From contig JBOGTU010000166.1 of the NCBI GenBank assembly GCA_050695655.1, forward strand, positions 1-58,474: a DNA stretch of 58,474 nt, in the 5' to 3' direction. This DNA comes from DATKQD01 sp050695655. GTDB taxonomy: Bacteria; Chloroflexota; JAJPGV01. The notes under the pieces are model-generated. The model saw only the letters and a list, made by a program, of their open reading frames with translations, was not told the DNA's origin and ran no database searches. Below, piece after piece: positions 31,927-39,501 of this stretch (within the stretch, counting starts at the first letter, position 1; each line of letters starts with the position of its first letter). Position numbers and translations under genes: made by a program.

Positions 31927-33651
31927 ATGAGCGCAATGCCACATCTTCCGGTCATCTCCAAGCAGGTGAGCGAGGCCCCTTCTCTGGACACGGTTCTCCT
32001 CATCGTTCCGCAGAACGGCTACTACACCGGTTTTCAGGGGCTGGTGCAAACCGAACCGTTGGGCATTGAGTTCATCGCCGGCGCGGTGACCCCGCTGGTG
32101 AAAGACGTGTACATCCACGATGATCGCATTGCGCCGGGAGGCTGGCAGGATAAAGTGCGCCAGCACCCGCCCAGCTTGGTGGGCATTGGCTGCCAGTACA
32201 CGGCGGATGTGCCGGCAGTGCGCAAGCTGCTGCACGCGCTGCGCGCCGAAATTGGGCCCGACGTGCCGATCATCATCGGCGGCCACCACATTGGCCTGCG
32301 GCCAGCGGACCTGTTCGTGCCCGAGGTTACGGCCATTGTGCGCGGGGCGGGCGAGACAACCTTTCAAAACATCGTCCGGGCTTGGGGCCGGCACCGTTCC
32401 GTGGCCAGCGTCCGCAACATCTGGTATCAGGACGGCGGACGCTTCGTGGCGAATGTCGACCCCATCGAGATCTCGCCGCGCTTCCAGTACAACGCGCCGG
32501 CCATGAACGAGCGCCCGCACCCGAGGCGAGACCTGGTGGAGGAATTTCGAGATGACTACTTCTTCCTCTTCTACCCCAAGGTCTACAGCGTAGAAACCGC
32601 CCGCGGCTGTCGCTACCGCTGCAGCTTCTGCTCCGTGTGGCAGCATCACCACGGCGAATATGAGGTGGAATCGCCCAACCGCACGGTGGAAGAAATCGCC
32701 TCGCTGCCCTCCAAATATGTCAACTTCGTGGACGATCTCGCCTTCTCCGACATCGATGGCGCTAACGAGCTCGCCTCGGAGCTGCTGCGCCTGGGCATCG
32801 ACAAGCGCTACTGGGCTCAGATTCGGGCCGACAACGTGTGGCCCAAAGACCCGGTGAAGCGCAAGAGGCATCAGCAAGTCTTCGAGCGGCTGGCCGAAGC
32901 CGGGTTGGACATGGTGCTGGTGGGCCTGGAATCGTTCGATCCCAAAGAGCTCAAGCGCGTCAACAAGGGCAGCACGGTGGAGCAGAACATGCGCGGCATT
33001 GAGTTCCTGCGCAGCATCGGCATCAAAATCTGGGGTGCCCAGATCGTCTTCCCCGAGTGGGACGTGTCGGACTTCGACAAGACGATCGCGATGAACCGGC
33101 AGCTGGGTATTGAGGTGCCTCAGTTCACCATTCTCACGCCGCTGCCCGGTACGCCGGACTACCGCCGCGCACTGGAGTCCGGCACGCTGCTGACCACTGA
33201 GCCAGGCATGTTCGACTTCTTCCACTCAGTGTTCAAGACCAAGCTCCCGCTGCCCGAGTTCTACACGCAGATCGCGCGCCTCTACAAGGAAACGGGCACC
33301 TGGGCCATGAATCCGGATGGCAGCGTGGCCCATCAAGAGCTGGCGAGCCGTGCGGCCCGCAGCATTTTCCGGGACATCAAAGAGGGCCGCACCATCCCCG
33401 CCGCCGTGCGCGCCTTCAAGGAGCGCTTCGAGGGGTTGCGCAACGAGCAGGTGCATCTGGCCCGGCTGGCGCAGTCGGCCCTGAATCAGGTGGGCGCGGC
33501 AGCGCTGCTGGAGAACGCGCAAAGTGCCCTGAGCCAGGTGGGCGAGGCTGCTTCAGCGCACCTGGAAGCCGCGCAGACGGCCCTGAGCCAGGTGGGCGAA
33601 GCCGCTCGCACCGGGCTCCAGCGCAAGGATCGCCGCCTCCTGGGCACCTGA
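31927..33651 (+). CDS. B12-binding-domain radical SAM protein with repeated C-terminal tail
   Basis: 574 residues. An N-terminal cobalamin-binding-like domain (about 20-150; LGIEFIAGAVTPLVKDVYIHDDR, IIIGGHHIGLRP) is followed by a radical SAM core with CRYRCSFC near 225. NFVDDLAFSD and VGLESFDPKELKRVNKG are typical of the BchE/HpnJ/HpnP group. Members methylate or cyclise lipids, pigments or natural products; the substrate is not deducible. The last 65 residues hold three QxALxQVG repeats absent from most relatives. It stands alone, with a 160-base gap after the TPR gene. Confidence 0.87.
   Translation: MSAMPHLPVISKQVSEAPSLDTVLLIVPQNGYYTGFQGLVQTEPLGIEFIAGAVTPLVKDVYIHDDRIAPGGWQDKVRQHPPSLVGIGCQYTADVPAVRKLLHALRAEIGPDVPIIIGGHHIGLRPADLFVPEVTAIVRGAGETTFQNIVRAWGRHRSVASVRNIWYQDGGRFVANVDPIEISPRFQYNAPAMNERPHPRRDLVEEFRDDYFFLFYPKVYSVETARGCRYRCSFCSVWQHHHGEYEVESPNRTVEEIASLPSKYVNFVDDLAFSDIDGANELASELLRLGIDKRYWAQIRADNVWPKDPVKRKRHQQVFERLAEAGLDMVLVGLESFDPKELKRVNKGSTVEQNMRGIEFLRSIGIKIWGAQIVFPEWDVSDFDKTIAMNRQLGIEVPQFTILTPLPGTPDYRRALESGTLLTTEPGMFDFFHSVFKTKLPLPEFYTQIARLYKETGTWAMNPDGSVAHQELASRAARSIFRDIKEGRTIPAAVRAFKERFEGLRNEQVHLARLAQSALNQVGAAALLENAQSALSQVGEAASAHLEAAQTALSQVGEAARTGLQRKDRRLLGT
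33469..33603 (+). repeat. Three in-frame repeats at the end of the radical SAM gene
   Basis: Copies start at 33469, 33517 and 33571. Each codes AQxALxQVGxAA, and the core CTGAgCCAGGTGGGCG is nearly identical at base level, so duplication is recent. Spacing is 48 and 54 bases, both multiples of 3. The peptide is an amphipathic helix that could bind membrane or pair with a partner. Confidence 0.75.
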
Positions 33652-33748
33652 ACCACCTCCACCGTCTCGCCATCACGACCAAGCACTACCCGGTTCAATC
33701 GAGCGCGCGGTGAGCGCGCCGCGGCGGGCGCGGGCAGCCCTTCAGTCG

Positions 33749-34450
33749 CTACGCCCCAGGCGACCTCTCAACGCCTTGGAGCGCTTGCGCCACGGCTGTG
33801 CCTTCTTGCTCATCGCGCAGTCTCATGAGGCGATCTACCTTAACGATCGCCTCCGAGCGTGAGCGCGCCTCCAACTTCTCCAGAATGTGCGTGACATGGT
33901 ACTCCACCGCCTTGATGGAAAGGCCCAGCGCATCGCCGATCTCGCTGTTGCGCAAGCCGCGGCGCATCTCTTGCAGCACCTGAAACTCCCGCGGCGTGAA
34001 AGCGTCCATCTGCTCGGCCGGGGTGGAGCGGCTGTCCGGCGGCATCTCGCCGGCGATCACCTTGCGCAGCGCTTCGTGCAGCTCGCTGGTGGTGAGTGTC
34101 TTGGAGAGGCAGGCGCGCACGCCGATCTTGCGCAGGCTGCGCAGATACAGCATGTCGTCGAAGCCGCTCAGTATCACGACCAGGATGTTGGGCCAGCGTT
34201 CGTGCGCCACGCGCGCCACTTCCACGCCGCTGATGTCCGGCAGGCGGATGTCCAGCAGAATGAGGTCCGGCTGCAGATCTTCCAACTGCCGCAACGCCTC
34301 CCCACCAGTTGAGGCGGTGCCCACGATCTCCAGCTCGGGATACTGGCGCAGCGCGGCCTTGGTGCCCTCCAGCAACATCTGGTGATCGTCCACGATGATC
34401 AAGCGGACACGCTCGCCGGAAATACCTGGCCTCCTCCCCTTACGCAGCAC
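33749..34450 (-). CDS. NarL/FixJ-family response regulator (orphan)
   Basis: 233 residues: receiver (about 15-130) with VDDHQMLLEG, phosphoacceptor Asp67 (LILLDIRLPDISG) and Lys in SKTLTTSE, then a LuxR-type helix-turn-helix (about 155-215: TPREFQVLQEM, IGDALGLSIKAVEYHVTHI). The GTG at 34450 was chosen because GGGAGG lies 6 bases upstream; a longer frame exists but lacks a site. No histidine kinase is adjacent, so the partner is elsewhere. Convergent with the radical SAM gene. Confidence 0.9.
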   Translation of the reverse strand: MLRKGRRPGISGERVRLIIVDDHQMLLEGTKAALRQYPELEIVGTASTGGEALRQLEDLQPDLILLDIRLPDISGVEVARVAHERWPNILVVILSGFDDMLYLRSLRKIGVRACLSKTLTTSELHEALRKVIAGEMPPDSRSTPAEQMDAFTPREFQVLQEMRRGLRNSEIGDALGLSIKAVEYHVTHILEKLEARSRSEAIVKVDRLMRLRDEQEGTAVAQALQGVERSPGA

Positions 34451-34709
34451 CAAATGCCTCCCACAGCTCGGCCAGTGCTTCGTGGCGGCCAAAAGGGGGA
34501 GAGAGGCTGGCTGGACCCGAAATGACTGAGGATCTCTTCAGGCCCAGCCAGCAGAACAATCGGTGCTGGTGCCTCCTGGTCCGGTCTGCCCGGGCAGAGC
34601 CCGCGGAGGCGGTGGACGCCGCTGCCGGCACTGCGAACCCGCGTGCCGGGCGTTGCGTCAGGCTCATAGTGCCAGGGAAGGCGCGGGCTGTCGCTAGTGA
34701 AATCCCTAG

Positions 34710-34825
34710 AAGTTTGGCCGGACACATGCCGCGGCTGGGTGGGAGTGCCCAGCCGCGTCCGTTCAGTTCGCAGTGGCTCCTGCAGGGGCCGGCCGAGGGC
34801 CGCTCATGGCTTTGCGGCCAAACTT
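34710..34825 (+). repeat. Intergenic repeat, copy 2 (116 bp, inverted ends)
   Basis: Starts AAGTTTGGCCGGACACATG and ends TTTGCGGCCAAACTT, so the outer 11 bases are perfect inverted repeats, extendable to about 14 with one mismatch (TAGAAG / TAAAAG). Inside, CGCGGCTGGG pairs with CCCAGCCGCG. It is the partner of 28862-28981 in opposite orientation. It sits in the 400-base gap 34451-34851 between the response regulator and the MFS gene; nothing else recognisable is in that gap. Confidence 0.75.
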
Positions 34826-34851
34826 TTAGACACGCGGCCACGAGCAGCCCC

Positions 34852-36159
34852 TCAACCATTGGTGGCCGGTGCCGCCCCGGCAGGCAGCTCTCGCGGCCCC
34901 TGTTCGGCCTCCATGGCAGCTATGGCGGCGGTGGCGTCGTACCGGGCCAGCTCAGGGAAGCGCCGCGCCACGAGGACCAAACCCAACAGGCAAGCCAGGC
35001 CGCCACTCACAACCGAGAACTGCGCGCTGGTGGCCGAGGCCACCATGGTGGCCTCGATGTCGCCCAGCCGCGGGCCGCTGGTCACCACCATCATGTGGAG
35101 CGAGGAGACGCGGCCCCGAAGCGCATCGGGCGAGGTGAGCTGATTGATGGTGCTGCGCAGTATGGCGCTGATGGCATCGGCCCCGCCGGCGACGGCCAGG
35201 AACAGCATCGCCAGCGGCAGCGACGGCATGAGGCCGAAGAGGGTGATGGCGGCGCCCCATACCCCCACCACGCCTATGAGCACCCGGCCCTGCCAGCGTG
35301 CCCGCTGCAACCAGCCTGATGTGACCACGCCAAGCACAGCTCCCGCCGCCGGCGCGGACACCAGCAGGCCCAGCCCTTGCGGCCCGGCATGGAAAAAGTC
35401 CAGGGCCAGCACTGGGAACAACGCCACCGGCAAGCCGAAGACCATCGCATCCAAATCGATCACAAAGCCAGAGAGGATGACCGGCACCCGCCGCACAAAG
35501 CGCAGCCCCTCCCGCACCGATTCCAGGCTGGGGCGGGGCACGTCGTGCAGGGGCGGGATGCTGGGCAAGGCCAGGAGCGCAATAAACGCGGCGCTGAAGG
35601 TGGCGGCGTCCACGCCGTAGGCCGCCGGCAGTCCGCCCCAGGCGATGAGCAGGCCGCCCAGGCCAGGCCCAATCACGCTGGCCGTTTGGTACGTCGCCTG
35701 ATTGATGCTGATCGCCGCCGAGAGCCGTTCTCGCGTGACCAGCCGCGGAATCAAGGCCGAGCGCGCCGGCGAATCGAGCGCGCTGAAGGCGGAGCCGAGA
35801 AAGGCCAGCAGGAAGAGCAGCCAGGGTGTGGATTGGTTGGCCAGTGCCATGAGCGCCAGGCAGGTGCTCACCGCGCACAGGGCCGTTTGCGTGCAAAAGA
35901 GGAGCGCTCGCCTATCCACCGCGTCCGCCACGGCACCGCCCACCAGTGAGAACAACAGAATGCCAGCCAGCTGCACGCTGGACAGTGCTCCGAGCGCCAG
36001 CGCCGAGTGAGTGGTGACGTAGAGCTGGTAGGGCAGGGCAATGCGCGTAACCTGCGCCCCCATGCCATTGATGGCCTGGCCAATCAGGATGGCACGGTAC
36101 TCCCGATGATGCCGCAGCGGCGACAGGTCGAGGGTCAGGTTACGCAGCGACGGCACCAT
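34852..36159 (-). CDS. MFS transporter (MFS_3/EntS-like exporter)
   Basis: 435 residues with 12 predicted membrane segments. The first half carries NGMGAQVTRIALPYQLYVTT and GGAVADAVDRRALL (the loop 2-3 motif A equivalent); SALDSPARSALIPRLV is typical of the EntS/MFS_3 branch that exports siderophores, macrolides or other small molecules. The tail is Ala/Pro-rich. TATGAT lies 5 bases before the ATG (36165-36170), so the transcript is probably leaderless. A palindrome at 36185-36201 covers the -35 position. Substrate unknown. Confidence 0.88.
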   Translation of the reverse strand: MVPSLRNLTLDLSPLRHHREYRAILIGQAINGMGAQVTRIALPYQLYVTTHSALALGALSSVQLAGILLFSLVGGAVADAVDRRALLFCTQTALCAVSTCLALMALANQSTPWLLFLLAFLGSAFSALDSPARSALIPRLVTRERLSAAISINQATYQTASVIGPGLGGLLIAWGGLPAAYGVDAATFSAAFIALLALPSIPPLHDVPRPSLESVREGLRFVRRVPVILSGFVIDLDAMVFGLPVALFPVLALDFFHAGPQGLGLLVSAPAAGAVLGVVTSGWLQRARWQGRVLIGVVGVWGAAITLFGLMPSLPLAMLFLAVAGGADAISAILRSTINQLTSPDALRGRVSSLHMMVVTSGPRLGDIEATMVASATSAQFSVVSGGLACLLGLVLVARRFPELARYDATAAIAAMEAEQGPRELPAGAAPATNG

Positions 36160-36184
36160 TCGAGATCATAGGCGCTCGGATGAA

Positions 36185-36201
36185 CGTGAAGCGTCTTCAC
36201 G
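36185..36201. promoter_or_regulatory. Palindrome in the MFS / HD-GYP intergenic region, putative operator
   Basis: CGTGAAG (36185-36191) and CTTCACG (36195-36201) form a perfect 7-bp inverted repeat around CGT. Measured from the MFS -10 box at 36165-36170, the palindrome covers the -35 position. A repressor here could block the MFS gene; the divergent HD-GYP gene starts 80 bases away. Confidence 0.45.
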
Positions 36202-36281
36202 GGCAGGCCGGCGGTGTGTAAGATGGGGAGAGCAACGGCCACAATGGAGGCCACGAGCGTTGGGTAGGTAGAGGCGGCGCG

Positions 36282-38342
36282 GTGAAGATTCTCGACCGTC
36301 CTGGCGTTGAGCCGGTGGAAGACGGAGAACCAGCGGCGGGCACGGCCACGCTGTACCACACAGCGGACTTTCTGCCCGGCCGCTTTGCTGGCATTCTCAC
36401 GCGCCTTGGGATCGTTCCGCGCCTCATGGGCGAGCCCGCGGCCGTGGATGTTGCTGAGCCGCACGTGTTCCTCCTGCCGGCGCGCGCGCTGCTGAAGCCG
36501 CGACTGGCTGAGGCCATCGCCCAGTTGCACGGCGACCTTTCCACGGTCATCGTTGCCGGCGGCGGCGCAGCTGATCGCGGCTGCCTACCATCCCCGGTGC
36601 GCGACATCGTGTTTGCCTGGCTGGATGAGCCTATCGGCGAGGACGCTCTGCACTTCGCGCTGCGCACGTCGCTGCGGCAGATCGAACTGCTGCGCAACGC
36701 GCGCCAAACCCTGCAGGACCTGGACCAGCGGACAGAGCAGATGGCCGTGCTGAACCAGGTGGGCATTGCCCTATCCGCCGAGCGAGACATGGATGCGCTG
36801 CAGCACCTCATCCTTCAGCGCGCCCGCGAGCTTACGAGCGCCGACGCCGGCAGCCTCTACCTGGTGGCCGAAGATGAGCAGCCGGCCCTTGATGCGCAGG
36901 GGCGGCCGGTCAACGACTCGGACGGCAGCCCGGTCTCCCGACACGTGAAGATCCTCGCCTTCAACAAGACGCAGAACTACTCCAACCCATCCGACTTCAC
37001 CGCCTTCAAGCTGCCGCTCACCACCAGCAGTGTGTCCGGCTATGTGGCCACCACCGGGCAGGTGGTGCAGCACGAAGACATGTACCACCTTTCCGAGGGC
37101 CTGCCCTACAGCTTCAATGTGGATTTCGACAAGCGCAGCGGGTACCGCACGAAATCCATGCTCACCGTGCCCATGGTCAACATGGAAAAGGAGATCATCG
37201 GCGCCATCCAGCTCATCAACCGCAAGCGCAACGCCGAGGCCAAGCTCACGCTGGAGAGTGTGGAGGACGAGGTCCTGCCCTTCAGCGATGAAGATCGCGA
37301 CCTGGCGCTCTCCTTCGCCAGCCAGGCGGCCGTGGCGCTCGATAACAAGCGGCTGATGGACAGCATTCAAACCCTGTTCGAAGGCTTTGTCACCGCCTCT
37401 GTGCAGGCCATCGAGTCGCGCGATCCCACCACGTCGGGCCACTCCGGGCGCGTGGCCATCCTCACCGTAGGACTGGCGGAGGTCGTGAACCAGGTGGCAG
37501 CCGGCCGCTTCAGCGACACCTACTACCGTTACGAGGATCTTAAGGAGATCCGCTACGCCTCACTGCTGCACGATTTCGGCAAGGTTGGCGTTCGCGAACA
37601 CGTGCTGGTGAAGGCCAAGAAGCTGTACGACTGGCAGATACAGCAGATTCACGGGCGCTTCGGCGTCGCACAAGCCGCTCTCGAGGCGCGCTTCCTGCGG
37701 CGCAAATTAGAGTACCTCACGCGCCACGGCAATGCCCCCGGCTGGGAGGATGCCCTGGAGGGCATCGACCGCGACTACGCCAACGAAGTGGAGCAGCTTC
37801 AGCAGTACTGGCAAGTGATCAAGCAGGTGAATGAACCCAGCGTGCTTGAGGACAACAGCTTCGCCCAGCTCACCGCCATCTCCAGCCTCACCTATGAGAC
37901 GCCGGAATCCGGCCCGGAACCGCTGGTGGAATCGGCTGAGCTGCAGAAGCTGTCCATCAAGAAAGGCAGCCTGGACGATAACGAGCGGCTGGAGATCGAG
38001 TCGCACGTGACGCATACCTACAAGTTCCTGACCAAGATTCCCTGGACCAAGGAGCTGCAGCACGTGCCCGAGGTTGCCTGGGCGCACCACGAAAAGCTGG
38101 ATGGCTCGGGCTACCCCAATGGCTTGACCTCTGAGCAGATCCCCCTGCAGTCCAAGATGATGACCATCTCGGACATCTACGATGCGCTTACCGCCTGGGA
38201 CCGCCCCTACAAGAAAGCGGTGCCCGTGGACAAAGCCCTGCAGATCCTGGGCTGGGAGGTGAAGGATGGGCATGTGGACGCGGACCTATTGGAGCTGTTC
38301 ATCCAGAACCAGGTGTACGAGCGGACCGCTCGCCCGGCCTGA
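36282..38342 (+). CDS. GAF and HD-GYP domain protein (probable c-di-GMP phosphodiesterase)
   Basis: 686 residues. The N-terminal 130 residues look like a degenerate receiver-type domain, followed by a coiled linker, a GAF domain (about 160-350; AGSLYLVAED, GYVATTGQVV, SMLTVPMVNMEKEIIGAIQLINR) and HD-GYP (about 370-680). The metal-binding HD is LLHDFGKVGV near 430 and the signature is HHEKLDGSGYPNGL near 604. Between these motifs there are about 170 residues, roughly 100 more than usual, so an insertion interrupts the domain. Active HD-GYP proteins hydrolyse c-di-GMP. GTG start with an AGAGGCGG site upstream. Confidence 0.88.
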   Translation: MKILDRPGVEPVEDGEPAAGTATLYHTADFLPGRFAGILTRLGIVPRLMGEPAAVDVAEPHVFLLPARALLKPRLAEAIAQLHGDLSTVIVAGGGAADRGCLPSPVRDIVFAWLDEPIGEDALHFALRTSLRQIELLRNARQTLQDLDQRTEQMAVLNQVGIALSAERDMDALQHLILQRARELTSADAGSLYLVAEDEQPALDAQGRPVNDSDGSPVSRHVKILAFNKTQNYSNPSDFTAFKLPLTTSSVSGYVATTGQVVQHEDMYHLSEGLPYSFNVDFDKRSGYRTKSMLTVPMVNMEKEIIGAIQLINRKRNAEAKLTLESVEDEVLPFSDEDRDLALSFASQAAVALDNKRLMDSIQTLFEGFVTASVQAIESRDPTTSGHSGRVAILTVGLAEVVNQVAAGRFSDTYYRYEDLKEIRYASLLHDFGKVGVREHVLVKAKKLYDWQIQQIHGRFGVAQAALEARFLRRKLEYLTRHGNAPGWEDALEGIDRDYANEVEQLQQYWQVIKQVNEPSVLEDNSFAQLTAISSLTYETPESGPEPLVESAELQKLSIKKGSLDDNERLEIESHVTHTYKFLTKIPWTKELQHVPEVAWAHHEKLDGSGYPNGLTSEQIPLQSKMMTISDIYDALTAWDRPYKKAVPVDKALQILGWEVKDGHVDADLLELFIQNQVYERTARPA

Positions 38343-38401
38343 AGGTGGCATGTGTCACGGCCTCCCGCCATCATCGCACTTGGCCGGAGTGACGGCACGC
38401 C

Positions 38402-38860
38402 ATAGCCGTTGAGCGCAGGCGGCGCATCGCCGTCATTGGCCCAGGCGACGCGCTGGGGCACATTGCCCAACTGGCGCAGCAGGTGGGCCAGTTCCTCGGC
38501 TGGGCCGGCTGCGACGTCTACACCGGCGGCCTCGGAGGAGTGATGGAAGCGGCCGCGCGCGGCGCCATTCAGGCGGGCGCCGTCACCATCGGCATTCTGC
38601 CCGGCAGCGAGGCCAGCGATGCCAACACGCAGATCACCATCCCCGTGGCCACTGGCATGGGTGAAGCGCGCAACCTTATTCTCATCCGCTCCGTTGAGGC
38701 GATCATCGCGGTGGGCAAGGGCTACGGCACCCTGTCGGAGCTCGCTTTCGCCCTGCGGGCCCAAAAGCGCGTGGTCACGCTCGAAAGCTGGGACATCGAA
38801 GGGGTGATTCCCGCCGAATCGCCGGAAGCCGCCGTCCGTGAGGCGCTGCGTCAGGCATGA
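38402..38860 (+). CDS. SLOG/LOG-like Rossmann protein (TIGR00725 type), start codon unclear
   Basis: About 150 residues: RRIAVIGPGDALGHIAQ, then YTGGLGGVMEAAARGA, VTIGILPG and GKGYGTLSELAFAL (the PGGxGTxxE motif counterpart). Relatives bind nucleotides or cleave nucleoside-phosphate bonds. An in-frame TGA at 38390 limits the 5' end, and no ATG, GTG or TTG occurs before GTG 38483, which would cut off the first beta strand. ATA at 38402 or GTT at 38408 are candidate rare starts; a base error is also possible. It follows the HD-GYP gene by about 60 bases. Confidence 0.65.
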   Translation: MAVERRRRIAVIGPGDALGHIAQLAQQVGQFLGWAGCDVYTGGLGGVMEAAARGAIQAGAVTIGILPGSEASDANTQITIPVATGMGEARNLILIRSVEAIIAVGKGYGTLSELAFALRAQKRVVTLESWDIEGVIPAESPEAAVREALRQA

Positions 38861-38895
38861 TCGGCGCCTCTTCCCGCGGGGCAGCCGCGGAGACC

Positions 38896-39198
38896 CTACA
38901 CCTCTTTGTGCTGGATGTCGATGCGATGCGAGCCGGGGACAAAGGTGGATTCCGCTCGGGCCCATAAGCGCTGCCAGGCCTCGTCCGAGCTCTGTTTCTG
39001 CTGCTCGTCCTGCAGCTCGCCGCGGGTCTCATAGCTCACTTCAATGCGAAATTTGCCGGAGTCCAGGTCCAGCGGCCGGTAAGTGACCGGCAGCTTGTAG
39101 CCCTGCTTCTGGTGGTACTGCCGGAACTGTCGGGCTACGCTGAGGAACTCCTGGATCTGATCGGGCTTCACCCGAAATTCCGACACCCAGCTGTACAA
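38896..39198 (-). CDS. Small dimeric alpha/beta-barrel-like (NIPSNAP-type) protein
   Basis: About 100 residues: YSWVSEFRVKPDQIQEFL, then FRQYHQKQGYKLPVTYRPLD, KFRIEVSYETRGELQDEQ and EAWQRLWARAEST, ending FVPGSHRIDI. This is the NIPSNAP/antibiotic-monooxygenase-like fold; function unknown. The frame stays open upstream only as antisense of the MgtE-like gene. The best start is TTG at 39198 with GGAAG 6 bases before it. Divergent from the MgtE-like gene. Confidence 0.65.
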   Translation of the reverse strand: MYSWVSEFRVKPDQIQEFLSVARQFRQYHQKQGYKLPVTYRPLDLDSGKFRIEVSYETRGELQDEQQKQSSDEAWQRLWARAESTFVPGSHRIDIQHKEV

Positions 39199-39302
39199 CG
39201 TGAGCTTCCGAGCACCTTCCTCACAACCGGCCCTGAAACGCGCACGCGAATTGGGCCACATTACCCTAACATGCACTGCTGAGCCGGTCAATCGCCTATA
39301 CT

Positions 39303-39501
39303 TCTGGTGAGCCCCAGGCATCGATACCTCAGTGGGCTCAGGAGGCGACAGTCCACCGTGGACGATGGTCACAGTACCCGGTTCGGTTCCCACGATCACG
39401 GCATCTCGCTTTCGGAGGAGCACCGCCAGCTTGAGCTGAAACAGGCCTGACGGACATCTCCGGAAGGGGCAACACACCCCAACGGAGGAGGTGACACGCC
39501 A
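39303..39501 (+). promoter_or_regulatory. Long structured 5' leader of the MgtE-like gene
   Basis: A TATACT box at 39297-39302 implies transcription from about 39309, giving a leader near 190 bases, unusual here where most genes appear leaderless. TGAGCCC (39308-39314) can pair with GGGCTCA (39334-39340), and GTCCA (39351-39355) with TGGAC (39359-39363). A strong GGAGGAGG site lies before the ATG at 39502. A metal-sensing riboswitch is an attractive idea given the gene, but I could not match the M-box consensus. The 300-base gap holds nothing else. Confidence 0.4.

Noticed and set aside
34522..35319. A 265-codon plus-strand frame opposite the MFS gene end
   Set aside because: It runs through the dispersed repeat and then antisense to the transporter; composition is typical of a mirror frame.
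39303..39501. M-box (Mg2+) riboswitch
   Set aside because: The start GGTGAGCCCC is reminiscent, but I could not align the conserved core, and the likely transcription start would remove the first pairing strand. Left as an unassigned structured leader.
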